Assembly: GCA_903857795.1 (NCBI GenBank)
Contig: CAIOGM010000150.1
Span: 51,397-115,396, forward strand
Length of the DNA stretch: 64,000 bases
Direction of reading: 5' to 3'
Source: an uncultured Geobacter sp.
Lineage (GTDB): Bacteria > Desulfobacterota > Desulfuromonadia > Geobacterales > CAIOGM01
Position 1 is the stretch's first letter. Each line of letters begins with the position of its first letter. Shown here piece by piece: positions 8,124 through 17,576 of this stretch. The notes under the pieces are model-generated. The model ran no database searches and was not told where the DNA came from. It was given only the letters and a program-made list of their open reading frames with translations. A program made the translations under genes and the position numbers.

Positions 8124-8876
8124 ATGGGCATGACGTTACTTGACGATTCAATCTGCACGGTGCGGGAATATGTTGAGGAACTGCGATCCCGGGGGAGAGC
8201 GGTGACCGTCTGCGACGCTCCTCCCGTCTCCATGGAGCTCCCGGTGGCTGTCGGGAAGGGGGCCCACTCAGGTCTCGTGCTTCGTGGTGACACCTGGCTG
8301 GAACTGGGAAACCCCGAGGCCGGGTCATGTTCATGCACGCTCTTCACCGCCACGCCGGGGCTGGTCAGGGATGGCCGGGTGACGGTAATCGGTCCGGATG
8401 TCAGTGATGCCTGCGGCAAAAGTCTCCCCTTCGGTCAAATTCTGCTGATCGGAGGAGATGAGCTTCAGGAGGGAGATTGCGAGCCGCTCATGCATATGGG
8501 TGTCATCGGCGATAGCATCGAGGGGTACATGGTTCGGAGTTCGCGGCAGAGTGTCTGGAGCAGGATCAGCAGGGATGTCGCCCTGAAGGGATTCACTCTC
8601 GAGACCCTCGGGAGGGCACTTGAAGTGCTGCACAAGGCCGGCAGTGGCAACATACAGGCGATGGAAACCATCTTTGTGACTTCCAGCCGGGACGATCTGG
8701 AGCGTCTTGCTGAAATAGCCCGGGAGGGTCTCCGGATCACCCATGAGATAGCCAGGGTGACGTGGAAAGCCCGGGGTATTGATCTTGACTGTTCCCTGGA
8801 CTGTTCCGCCTGTGAAGACAAAACGGTCTGTGACGACCTCAAGGAACTGCTGGGAGAAAGGGGATCCGCACCATGA
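8124..8876 (+). CDS. Truncated acetyl-CoA synthase (AcsB/CdhC)-like Fe-S protein
   Basis: 250 residues. The region TVIGPDVSD...SLPFGQ...VWSRISRDVALKGFTLETLGRAL followed by an IFVTSSRDDLERLAEIAREG stretch resembles the middle part of the CO dehydrogenase/acetyl-CoA synthase beta subunit. The long N-terminal and A-cluster domains of a full ACS (about 700 residues) are absent. The C-terminus instead ends in a compact cysteine motif (DCSLDCSACEDKTVCDD), a likely [4Fe-4S] site. Earlier cysteines (CSC near residue 70, DACGK) may also bind metal. Probable role is electron transfer or metal handling for the neighbouring dehydratase-like enzyme; this is inference. The ribosome site is weak, and ATG 8130 is an alternative start. 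Confidence 0.6.
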   Translation: MGMTLLDDSICTVREYVEELRSRGRAVTVCDAPPVSMELPVAVGKGAHSGLVLRGDTWLELGNPEAGSCSCTLFTATPGLVRDGRVTVIGPDVSDACGKSLPFGQILLIGGDELQEGDCEPLMHMGVIGDSIEGYMVRSSRQSVWSRISRDVALKGFTLETLGRALEVLHKAGSGNIQAMETIFVTSSRDDLERLAEIAREGLRITHEIARVTWKARGIDLDCSLDCSACEDKTVCDDLKELLGERGSAP

Positions 8877-8901
8877 GCTTTATAAAGGAGGTGAGCCCGA
8901 G

Positions 8902-9669
8902 ATGGTAGACAAACAGGTGAGACCCGGTAACGGTATGCCGAAGCCGGTGCTGGCGGTATGCGGCAAGGGTGGTGTGGGGAAGACGGCTTTCTCGGCGCTG
9001 CTGGCCCGGATTCTGATTGCGGAGCGGCTGAAGCCGCTGCTGCTCGTTGACGCCGATCCGGTGGGGGGGCTGACCTCGGCTATCGGCGAGACGGCCGTAT
9101 CCACTCTTGCTGCGGTGCGCGATCGGCTGGTCGGGCAGGCCATGTCGGGAGACAAGAGCGCCTTGGCTGATGCTGCCAGCCAGCTTGACTTTTATGTCAT
9201 GAACGCGCTGGTGGAGCACCCGGATTTCAGCCTGCTGGCCATGGGGCACAATCGGGAAAAAGGGTGCTTCTGCCCGGCAAACCAACTGCTCAAGAATGCC
9301 GTCGATACCCTGATCTCGTCGTTTGCCGGTGTCCTCATCGACGCCGAAGCCGGGATCGAGCAGATTAATCGTGATGTTACGGGTCGAGTCACCGGCATCA
9401 TCGTAGTTGTGGACGGCTCGCAACGAAGCATGAACACCCTGGAGATGATTGTCCGGATGCGGAGCTCTTCCCACGTCAGGGTGGTTGCCAACCGGGTCCC
9501 GAAAAACTTCACACTCAGCCTCGCTCCATCGGTGGTCCACCTTGGCTCTATCCCGGAAAACGAGGAACTTCGGCAGTTCGACCGGGACGGTCGCTCCCTC
9601 TGGCAGTTGCCGGCAGATAATGAAGCTCTCACCGCAGTGCGGGAGATTGCGTGGCGTCTTACCTGGTGA
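8902..9669 (+). CDS. CooC-type ATPase (nickel/Fe-S enzyme maturation)
   Basis: 256 residues. Start at the ATG after AAAGGAGGTGAG (8884-8894). It is a SIMIBI-class P-loop ATPase with the deviant Walker A GKGGVGKT (residues 21-28), a DADPVGG switch, and the CxC motif (Cys122, Cys124 in GCFCPANQLL) that binds a metal at the CooC dimer interface. CooC proteins insert nickel into CO dehydrogenase, and the related AcsF serves acetyl-CoA synthase. No CODH gene lies in the window, so the client here is probably a cluster protein. Together with the ACS-like gene before it, this suggests that a nickel or complex Fe-S centre is assembled. Confidence 0.85.
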   Translation: MVDKQVRPGNGMPKPVLAVCGKGGVGKTAFSALLARILIAERLKPLLLVDADPVGGLTSAIGETAVSTLAAVRDRLVGQAMSGDKSALADAASQLDFYVMNALVEHPDFSLLAMGHNREKGCFCPANQLLKNAVDTLISSFAGVLIDAEAGIEQINRDVTGRVTGIIVVVDGSQRSMNTLEMIVRMRSSSHVRVVANRVPKNFTLSLAPSVVHLGSIPENEELRQFDRDGRSLWQLPADNEALTAVREIAWRLTW

Positions 9670-9732
9670 GACACGAGTTCCCCGTTCCGCCGCATGCGTA
9701 ACAAACCTCAACAAAAGAGAGGAGAGCGTTAT

Positions 9733-10896
9733 ATGAAATCAGGCATTACATCAGACAGTTTTGAAAAATTTGTCACGATTGCAGGCAGTATCATGAACCC
9801 GTCGGTTCAGAAATTTAAAGATGGTGGCGGCAAGATCCTGGGCTATACCTGCTCATTCGTGCCTGAAGAGCTGATCATAGCCGGGGGCATACTCCCTTTC
9901 CGTATTCGGGCGACAGGCAGCGAGAGCGCCGGACGGGCGGACGACTACTTCGAGTCGGCCAACATCTGCAGCCTGATACGCCACACCTTCGGAAAGGTGC
10001 TGAACGGCGAATATGATTTCATCGACGGCGCCGTAATCGGCGGCGGCTGCGACGGGAACCGGCACATCCTGGACAACTGGGGAAAAAGCCCGGCGAAAAT
10101 TGAGTTCCTGGATCGCATATTCATCCCGCATGCCTCAAACGAGCTTGCGGCGGAATATTTCCTGGGTCAGCTCTCCGGATTGAAGAGCAGGATCGAAGAT
10201 TATTTCGGCGTAACAGTCACTGATGAAAAATTATGGAGCGCCATCAGGCTTTGCAACGAGGTCAGGGAACTTCAAAGGGAACTCTATGGCCTCAGGTCGT
10301 CCGACAATCCGCCCATCACCGGCTCGGAAACCGTGGCTGTAATTGTAGCGGGATCATCAATGCCGAAAGAGGAGTACCGGGACGATCTGAAAGTTCTGCT
10401 TGCAGAACTGCGTAGCGCAAAAGTTCCTGATAAAAAATATGCGGCCCGCGTAATGATTGTCGGCCCCGGCCATGACGACACATCCATGAGCGATATTGTA
10501 GAAGAGCTGGGCGGCCTGGTGGTCAATGACCTGACCTGTTTCGGCGGCAAGGTGATCTTCGGCAGTGTAACGGAAGACGGGCCGGACCCGCTCAAGGCTA
10601 TCGCCGATTACCAGGTGCTGACAAGGCCGTTCTGCCCGAAAAACCTCGGGGCGCATCCTGTCATCAATAAAGAATTATTTTACAAAATCAAAGAGTTCAA
10701 AGTTGATGGCATCATCGGCCAGATCTTCCTCTGCTGTGATACCTGGGGCGGCGAAGTATACATCCTGAACAAAGAGCTCAGAGCAGCCGGCATCCCCCTG
10801 CTCAGGATAGAGAGGGAATACCCCGCTGATTCTTCGGGCCAATTGAGGACGCGTGTCCAGGCCTTCATCGAAACGATATCAGGAGGTGCAGTATGA
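9733..10896 (+). CDS. 2-hydroxyacyl-CoA dehydratase-family subunit (HgdB/FldB-like)
   Basis: 387 residues. Start at the ATG following GAGAGGAGAG; an in-frame ATG 39 nt upstream lacks a ribosome site. The length and pattern fit the D-component family that includes hydroxyacyl-CoA dehydratases, class I benzoyl-CoA reductase and double-cubane reductases. Candidate [4Fe-4S] ligands are Cys40 (GYTCSFVPEE), Cys79, Cys106 (GGGCDGNRH) and the FLCCDTWGGE motif near the C-terminus. It receives electrons from the activase. The stop overlaps the next start (ATGA), so the two subunits are coupled. The actual substrate cannot be read from sequence, and no CoA-transferase or CoA-ligase is adjacent. Confidence 0.88.
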   Translation: MKSGITSDSFEKFVTIAGSIMNPSVQKFKDGGGKILGYTCSFVPEELIIAGGILPFRIRATGSESAGRADDYFESANICSLIRHTFGKVLNGEYDFIDGAVIGGGCDGNRHILDNWGKSPAKIEFLDRIFIPHASNELAAEYFLGQLSGLKSRIEDYFGVTVTDEKLWSAIRLCNEVRELQRELYGLRSSDNPPITGSETVAVIVAGSSMPKEEYRDDLKVLLAELRSAKVPDKKYAARVMIVGPGHDDTSMSDIVEELGGLVVNDLTCFGGKVIFGSVTEDGPDPLKAIADYQVLTRPFCPKNLGAHPVINKELFYKIKEFKVDGIIGQIFLCCDTWGGEVYILNKELRAAGIPLLRIEREYPADSSGQLRTRVQAFIETISGGAV

Positions 10897-12104
10897 TTGA
10901 TCTGTTTTCTCAATTGAAGCTGCAAGCAGGCAAGTCGCTCGGCACTCTTTGCCTTGACCCGCAAAACGCATCACCCGGGCCGTTTGTCCTGGGCAACGGT
11001 GACTTCTTCATCGAAATCCCGGTTGCTTACGGCTGCTCATATTCAGACCTGACGCTCACCGGCGCCAACGGGACAGCACTGCCTGATGCCTCTGAACTTA
11101 TCGATAAAGCCATAGAAACCGGAGTGGAAAGCCGGATGTGTACGGCGCTCAAAGTCGCCTGCTATTATCTGGAGGCTGGACTCGTGAGAAAGCCTGATCT
11201 GATAATTACGTCGAGTTCCTGTTGCGACGCCATGGATACGCTGGGCAATCTGCTGAACGGCTATAAACCGTGGGCAAATGTCCCCAAATTCAGGATGGAT
11301 GCACCTCACAGCTTCGACGATGAAAGCTATCGCTACATGGGCAAACAGCTGCGCAATGCAGTGACTTTCATGGAAGATGTTGTTGGCAGGAAAATGGAGT
11401 GGGACCGGCTACGGGAAGTCTGTGTGCTGTCGAACAAACAAGATCAGTTGCTGCTGGAGTTTCAGGAATTGAAGAAGGCCGTGCCCTGTCCGGCAAACCC
11501 TGATTTCTCAAGGCTTGGTTTTGCCTATGACAGATGGACCGGGGAAAGAGTTTCGCCGCAATTAACCGATTGGCTCGAACAGCTTGTCAGCGCCACGGAA
11601 GAGCGAGTAAAGGCAGGTTTAGGGATTGAAGGCATACATGAGAAGGTCAGGTTCCTCTGGCAGGATCTGGCCGGCAGCTGGCCCCCGGGCCTGTTGTGGG
11701 GGCGTCTGCAGCAGGAGTTGGGTGCGATTGCGATCATGGATTATATGTCATACGGAACCCTGACACCTATCGATCTTTCCAGCGAAGAGGCACTGTTCAC
11801 GTCATTGGGCAAGCGCTTTTTGCTTGAAGATCCGATGAATCGGCAGGCTTTGCACACGACCGACTTTTTCTGCAATGACATTCTGCAGATAGTCAATGAT
11901 TTCAAGTGTGACGCGGTGATCATGCCGGCCCACATCGGACACCGCGACACGAACTCGCGGCTGAAAGTCGTCAGGGAGATGTGCCGCGAAAAGGGGATCC
12001 CGTGTCTGGTCATCGGCATGGACATCTGGGACAAGCGCTACATGACTCCGGATACGGCCTTCGACCGGATAAAAACATTCTTCGAAACGACAGGACTTAT
12101 CTGA
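10893..12104 (+). CDS. 2-hydroxyacyl-CoA dehydratase-family subunit (HgdA/FldC-like)
   Basis: 403 residues, translationally coupled to the previous subunit and preceded by AGGAGG. Conserved features are Cys83/Cys90, the SSSCCDAMD motif (Cys110/111) and FFCNDI. At the position where family members usually have a Cys ligand after an N-R-S-type turn, this protein reads MPAHIGHRDTNSR, with His instead of Cys. If the alignment holds, the second cluster has a non-cysteine ligand or an open site. Forms the heterodimeric catalytic component with the gene before it. Substrate unknown. Confidence 0.85.
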   Translation: MIDLFSQLKLQAGKSLGTLCLDPQNASPGPFVLGNGDFFIEIPVAYGCSYSDLTLTGANGTALPDASELIDKAIETGVESRMCTALKVACYYLEAGLVRKPDLIITSSSCCDAMDTLGNLLNGYKPWANVPKFRMDAPHSFDDESYRYMGKQLRNAVTFMEDVVGRKMEWDRLREVCVLSNKQDQLLLEFQELKKAVPCPANPDFSRLGFAYDRWTGERVSPQLTDWLEQLVSATEERVKAGLGIEGIHEKVRFLWQDLAGSWPPGLLWGRLQQELGAIAIMDYMSYGTLTPIDLSSEEALFTSLGKRFLLEDPMNRQALHTTDFFCNDILQIVNDFKCDAVIMPAHIGHRDTNSRLKVVREMCREKGIPCLVIGMDIWDKRYMTPDTAFDRIKTFFETTGLI

Positions 12105-12118
12105 TCTAAGGAGGTTTT

Positions 12119-13897
12119 ATGAAACAGAGAATCATTATCGCGTTATGTCTGCTGATCATTACCCTGTTAACCGTCCAGGCGTTATATGCCGCCAGGAAAC
12201 CGGTTGCGGTAAAACAGGCGGCAGCAGCCCAAATCGACCCGAATGCATACCCTGCCGTAACTGCGGAAGAGTGGGGACAGTTGCGCTGGATGCTGAAACT
12301 TGCCGATCAGGACATTCCCGATTTCACTAATTTCCAATCCGTGGATGAACAGGGAGTCAGCGCAAGCCGTTATTCCCTTGCCTTTGGCGCCTATTTCCTG
12401 GCTGCCGAGCAGTACCACAAATTCCCGGCATGGCAGGAGACAATCAGGAATGCGTTCGACCGCTTAAATCAGAAGATGCTTGATAAACAGGTATGGGGCT
12501 ACTGGGCGCATGAAAGCCTCGGTATTACAAAGTTCGAGCCCAACATGGACCGGCCTTATGCGGAAAACAAGGACCCTGTTTCTTTGGGGAATATCATGTA
12601 TTCGGGCCATCTGGGACAGATGATCAATCTCTATCAGATGCTCTATCACGAAAGGAAATGGGATGCGCCGGGCTCGATAGTTTTCAAGTGGGACGACAAA
12701 ACGCAGTTCGTCTATGACAACAGGAAACTCCAGGAGGTCATGTTCCTTCAGATGATGACAAATCCTGTCCCTGGCATAGAGTGTGAGCGCAACGCCATCT
12801 TCCCGGTCTGCAACCTTCATCCGATGCTCAGCTGGAAGTTGTATGACCAGATGCACGGTACGCGTTATTTTGATGCAGCCCATCCGCTCTTTGACGAATT
12901 TTTCGAGAAAACCTTTGTCAACGCCAAGACGCACAGCTACGGCATCATTTATCTCATCAAGCAGGGCCTGTTATTTTCGTCATGGACTCCCCAGTACGGC
13001 AACAAAATGGACGGCCGGATACAGGGAATGGTTGCCAAGGGCGCCAATTTCAACTCCGCGAGTATCGATGGCTGGACCGGAACATTCATGCACGCCTGGA
13101 ACCCGAAACTGGTTGAGAGCCTTTACCCCTATAGAAAAAAATTCCAGGTAATCAACAATCCTGACGGCACGGTGAGTCTCAGGAAAGATAATTTTGCACC
13201 TGACGCCTATTGGGGCTTTTTCACCATGGGAGTGGCCGAGATGGGGGACACCAAACTGTTGAAGGCGCTGCACAAGGCGGCTGACAAGGAGCTGGCTCCG
13301 GTGTGGATAGACGGCACCTATCATTATCAGTTCGTAGACAAGACTCCGACAGTAAACCTGGCGGCGGCGGATTCGGACAAGTCTGCAACTCCGGTACATG
13401 CTGCGCCGATGGCGACGTCTCATGCTGCACCGCCGGCGCCGGCGGATGACGCTAAAGGCGGAATCTGCTGCAACGGGTTGCGGACCAAAGAACATGGAAA
13501 TATCGGCAATATGAAGAGCTGGCCGCAGCATGCCGACCTCGTTGACCGGCAGATGGCACTTTCCAGGGCGCTGCCCAAGAGCGGCATGTGGACCATGCAC
13601 AACAAGCCGTTCGATGCGGCTCATTTTACCGAGCCCGCAATTACCGGGATTGATGTTAAAAAGACTGCGCTCAAGCGGGCGATATATGACAGGTCAAAGA
13701 AGGCGCTCATCGTTTCAACCATGCCTGCAAAATCCGGCGCTGCAGATGCCGGTTTTAAGATCGTAAATCTGGACACCTCAAAGAAGTACCAGCTTATCAT
13801 CGACGGCAAAAAGAGCGCTGATATCGGCTCCGTGAAGGAGTACACCGTTACTCTTGATGGTGCAAAAGCCCATGACCTGATTCTTGGTCAGATTTAG
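12119..13897 (+). CDS. Exported linalool dehydratase/isomerase-like protein with C-terminal extension
   Basis: 592 residues after TAAGGAGG. Residues 1-25 are a signal peptide. About residues 45-420 resemble linalool dehydratase/isomerase (Ldi): KQVWGYW, NIMYSGHLGQM (His164), GIECERNAIFPVCN with Cys222 and Cys231 nine residues apart as in the Ldi Cys pair, then YDQMHGTRY. In Castellaniella the periplasmic enzyme interconverts the tertiary alcohol linalool with myrcene and geraniol without cofactor, using this His and Cys pair. Here an Ala/Pro-rich linker (about 425-445) leads into about 145 extra residues ending in a beta-rich domain, absent from known Ldi. One active-site Tyr of Ldi seems not conserved, so the substrate may differ. 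Confidence 0.75.
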   Translation: MKQRIIIALCLLIITLLTVQALYAARKPVAVKQAAAAQIDPNAYPAVTAEEWGQLRWMLKLADQDIPDFTNFQSVDEQGVSASRYSLAFGAYFLAAEQYHKFPAWQETIRNAFDRLNQKMLDKQVWGYWAHESLGITKFEPNMDRPYAENKDPVSLGNIMYSGHLGQMINLYQMLYHERKWDAPGSIVFKWDDKTQFVYDNRKLQEVMFLQMMTNPVPGIECERNAIFPVCNLHPMLSWKLYDQMHGTRYFDAAHPLFDEFFEKTFVNAKTHSYGIIYLIKQGLLFSSWTPQYGNKMDGRIQGMVAKGANFNSASIDGWTGTFMHAWNPKLVESLYPYRKKFQVINNPDGTVSLRKDNFAPDAYWGFFTMGVAEMGDTKLLKALHKAADKELAPVWIDGTYHYQFVDKTPTVNLAAADSDKSATPVHAAPMATSHAAPPAPADDAKGGICCNGLRTKEHGNIGNMKSWPQHADLVDRQMALSRALPKSGMWTMHNKPFDAAHFTEPAITGIDVKKTALKRAIYDRSKKALIVSTMPAKSGAADAGFKIVNLDTSKKYQLIIDGKKSADIGSVKEYTVTLDGAKAHDLILGQI

Positions 13898-13906
13898 GAG
13901 CCTGGT

Positions 13907-14563
13907 ATGTTTGAAATCATCATGATGACCCTCCCCCTCTCTTTGGCCGCCGCTGTCAGCGTGTCATCGATCCTGGTCTTCTTCACCATCATGGTGGCGA
14001 AGGAAAAACAGGTTGAAAACGGAGTCTACTTCATTATCGGCGGCCTGATAAGCTACGCGGTGGTGGCGATCCTGGTCATATTTTCCCTGGGCAAGGCGAC
14101 CCCTGCCGGGGCGCCGACCCACGCGGGAATGCACGCCATCACGGATTTTATCCTCGCCGGACTCTGCCTTCTGCTGGTCATCAAAGCACTCCTCAAAAAG
14201 GAGGCCGTTGAGAAGAAAAAGGAAGCCGCCATGCCAGGAGGCGCTGTCGCCTACCTGGGGATTGGCGCCCTGATGCGGGTGGCCAGTGCCAACACCCTTC
14301 CCCCTTTTGTCGCCGCCATCAAGGAGGTGTCGGGAGCACATCTCTCCAGGGAAGCGTCGATCACGGTATGCGCCTTGGTAATTTTCACCTCAATGCTCCC
14401 GATGATCATCCCACTGCTGTTGTTTGTGTTCAACAGGGAAAAAGCGGTCGCCCTGATCACCCCGGTTAGCAGTTTCCTGGAAAAGAACAAGAAGATCATC
14501 AGCAACACGGTGCTCATCGTCATAGCGGTCTATCTGGCGCTGCACGGGTTCAAACAACTATAA
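13907..14563 (+). CDS. GAP/SfLAP-family inner-membrane protein
   Basis: 218 residues, about six transmembrane helices (roughly 5-28, 38-60, 77-97, 113-132, 150-173, 195-215) with a Lys/Glu-rich cytoplasmic loop after the third. This layout matches the GAP/SfLAP proteins, distant relatives of LysE-type exporters; a mycobacterial member takes part in lipid export. It starts 9 nt after the Ldi-like gene and so closes the operon. A role in moving a hydrophobic substrate or product across the membrane is plausible but inferred. Confidence 0.7.
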   Translation: MFEIIMMTLPLSLAAAVSVSSILVFFTIMVAKEKQVENGVYFIIGGLISYAVVAILVIFSLGKATPAGAPTHAGMHAITDFILAGLCLLLVIKALLKKEAVEKKKEAAMPGGAVAYLGIGALMRVASANTLPPFVAAIKEVSGAHLSREASITVCALVIFTSMLPMIIPLLLFVFNREKAVALITPVSSFLEKNKKIISNTVLIVIAVYLALHGFKQL

Positions 14564-14694
14564 AAGAGGATGAAAAAGACAGGAATGGTACTGAAAGGAC
14601 ATGGTCAGCCCTTTGGGGGAGGGGGGCTAATCGCCCTCCTTCCTTCCTCTTTACTCCTTTCAATGAGCCCCCTTTTCTGCTAGAGTTGCGCCCC
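14564..14694. other. Spacer between the cluster and livH
   Basis: 131 nt with a G-run and a C/T-rich stretch. No clear terminator or promoter is seen, so read-through from the cluster into livHMGF is possible. Confidence 0.4.
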
Positions 14695-15600
14695 ATGTTC
14701 CTCCAGCACCTCCTGAACGGCGTCACCATCGGCAGCAGCTATGCGCTCATCGCGCTGGGGTACACCCTCGTCTACGGGGTGCTCAAGCTGATCAACTTCG
14801 CCCACGGCGAGATTTATATGATCGGCGCCTACCTGGGATTCATCCTCATCTCCCTCATCCCCACGCTCCCCCCCAGCCTCCAGGGGAACGTGGTGTTGCT
14901 CCTCCTCTGCGTCATGCTCCTGGCCGCGCTCCTCTGCGCCCTCTACGGCTACTACCTGGAGCGGATCTGCTATAAACCGCTCCGGAACGCTCCGAGACTC
15001 TCCCCCCTCATCAGCGCCCTGGGAGCCTCCCTCTTCCTCCAGAACTTCGTCATGATCACCATGGGGGCCCGGGACAAGATCTTCCCCCAACTCCTGAAGA
15101 GCGCCACGATCACGCTGGGAGGGGTCTCCTTCACCTGGCTCCAGGTCGCCATCATCGCCTCGTCACTCCTCCTCATGGCGGGGCTCTCCCTCTTCATCAA
15201 CCACACCAAGTTCGGCACCGCCATCAGGGCGGTCTCCTCGGACCCGTACATGGCCGGACTCCTGGGGATCAACGTGGACAGCGTCATCTCCCTCACCTTC
15301 ATGGCCGGCTCGTTCCTGGCAGCCTGCGCCGGGGTGATGATCGGCGTCTACTACGGCACCATCAACTTCACCCTGGGGTACCTGGGGGGGATCAAGGCGT
15401 TCACCGCCGCCGTGCTGGGAGGGATCGGCAGCGTCGGCGGCGCCATGGTGGGGGGGCTCCTCCTGGGGATCATCGAGGCCCTGGGTGCCGGCTACTTTTC
15501 CAGTGAATACAAGGATGTCTACGCCTTCTTCATCCTCATCGGGGTGCTGATCCTCAAACCGTCGGGCCTGTTGGGAAGGAAGAGCCATGAACGCGCGTAG
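14695..15600 (+). CDS. livH: Branched-chain amino-acid ABC transporter permease LivH
   Basis: 301 residues from ATG 14695; a TTG at 14686 is an alternative and neither has a good ribosome site. Multi-helix inner-membrane permease with the family signature N-terminus (LLNGVTIGSSYALIALGYTLVYG), the LINFAHGEIYMIGAY motif, and GGIGSVGGAMVGGLLLG near the C-terminus, which contacts the ATPase. First of four overlapping or adjacent liv genes. No periplasmic binding protein (LivK) is encoded in the window, so the substrate may be an amino acid or another small acid bound by a remote LivK. Confidence 0.92.
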   Translation: MFLQHLLNGVTIGSSYALIALGYTLVYGVLKLINFAHGEIYMIGAYLGFILISLIPTLPPSLQGNVVLLLLCVMLLAALLCALYGYYLERICYKPLRNAPRLSPLISALGASLFLQNFVMITMGARDKIFPQLLKSATITLGGVSFTWLQVAIIASSLLLMAGLSLFINHTKFGTAIRAVSSDPYMAGLLGINVDSVISLTFMAGSFLAACAGVMIGVYYGTINFTLGYLGGIKAFTAAVLGGIGSVGGAMVGGLLLGIIEALGAGYFSSEYKDVYAFFILIGVLILKPSGLLGRKSHERA

Positions 15601-16718
15601 CCTGGGGCTCTCCACCTTCTACTACCTGGGGCTCCTCCTCATCGTCCTCCCCTTTCTCAAGGGGAACACCCTCTACCTGCCGCTCTTCTTCCTGGCGCTC
15701 TGGACTCTCCGCCGGACAGCCTTTGCCGGGGAGCAGAACCGGACCTTCGTCCGGCTCCGAGCCAGGGTGGACCGGGCCGTCATCGGCAATCACAAGCCGC
15801 TCCTGGCGCTGCTCCTGGCCGGGGCCGTAGCGCTCCCCTTTGTCTCGTCCAACTACCTCATCGACGTCTTCACCAGCGCGCTCCTCTACGCCATCCTGGC
15901 CACGGCCCTCAATATCACCGTGGGGATGACCGGCACCCTGGTCCTCGGCTTCATCGGCTTCTACGCCATAGGCGCCTACACCACCGGCATCCTCACCGCC
16001 AAGCTCCACCTCTGCGGCTTCTGGACCGCCCTCCCCCTCTCCGGACTCATCGCCCTCTGCTTCGGTCTCCTCCTGGGGATCCCGACCCTGCGGCTCAAGG
16101 GGGATTACCTGGCCATCGTCACCCTGGGGTTCGGCGAGATCATCAAGATCTTCCTCAACAACCTGGACAGCTACACCGGCGGCCCCAACGGCATCCTGGG
16201 GATCAAGAAGCCGACCCTCTTCGGCTGGGGGCTCGACTCCCTCCCGGCCTTCTACTGGTTCTGCCTCCTCTGCCTGGTGGTGGAGATCATCATCGTCGCC
16301 CGGATCTTCGCCTCCCGCTACGGCCGGGCCTGGGTGGCGGTGCGGGAGAACGAGATGGCGGCAGCCGCCCTGGGGATCGACGTCTTCCGGCGCCATCTCC
16401 TCTCCTTCTCCCTCTCGGCCTTCTTCGGCGGCTGCGCCGGCTCCCTCTTCGCCGTCAAGCAGGGGTTCATCTCGCCTGACTCCTTCACCTTTCTGGAATC
16501 GGTGATGGTCCTCTGTATGGTGGTCCTGGGCGGGATCGGCACCATCGCCGGCGCCGTGGCCGGGGCGCTCCTCCTCATCGTGCTCCCCGAGCTGCTGCGA
16601 GAGTTCGCCCTCTACCGGATGCTCATCTTCGGGGCGGTGATGATCGCCTTCATGATCTACCGCCCCCACGGGCTCGTGGGGAGCCGGGCCATCGCCTTGG
16701 AACAGGAAGATTCTCTCC

Positions 16719-16726
<8 letters not shown>
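15587..16726 (+). CDS. livM: Branched-chain amino-acid ABC transporter permease LivM
   Basis: 379 residues, overlapping livH by 14 nt. Second transmembrane subunit: an N-terminal pair of helices, then the LivM core with ALNITVGMTGTLVLGFIGFYAIGAYT, the LRLKGDYLAIVTLGFGEI motif and the GGIGTIAGAVAGALLL coupling segment. Pairs with LivH to form the channel. Codon use is strongly C/G-ending, like the rest of the liv operon. Confidence 0.93.
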
Positions 16727-17506
<780 letters not shown>

Positions 17507-17522
<16 letters not shown>

Positions 17523-17562
17523 ACATAGAACGTAGAACGTAGAACCCTGAACCTTGAACACA
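17507..17562 (+). repeat. 7-nt tandem array (GAACNNN), eight units
   Basis: Eight consecutive heptamers beginning GAAC (GAACCCT, GAACCCT, GAACATA, GAACGTA, GAACGTA, GAACCCT, GAACCTT, GAACACA). The array covers the end of livG, provides its TGA stop and fills most of the livG-livF spacer. The same family recurs at 30940-31009. Confidence 0.95.
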
Positions 17563-17576
17563 GACCCGGGAAGCCC

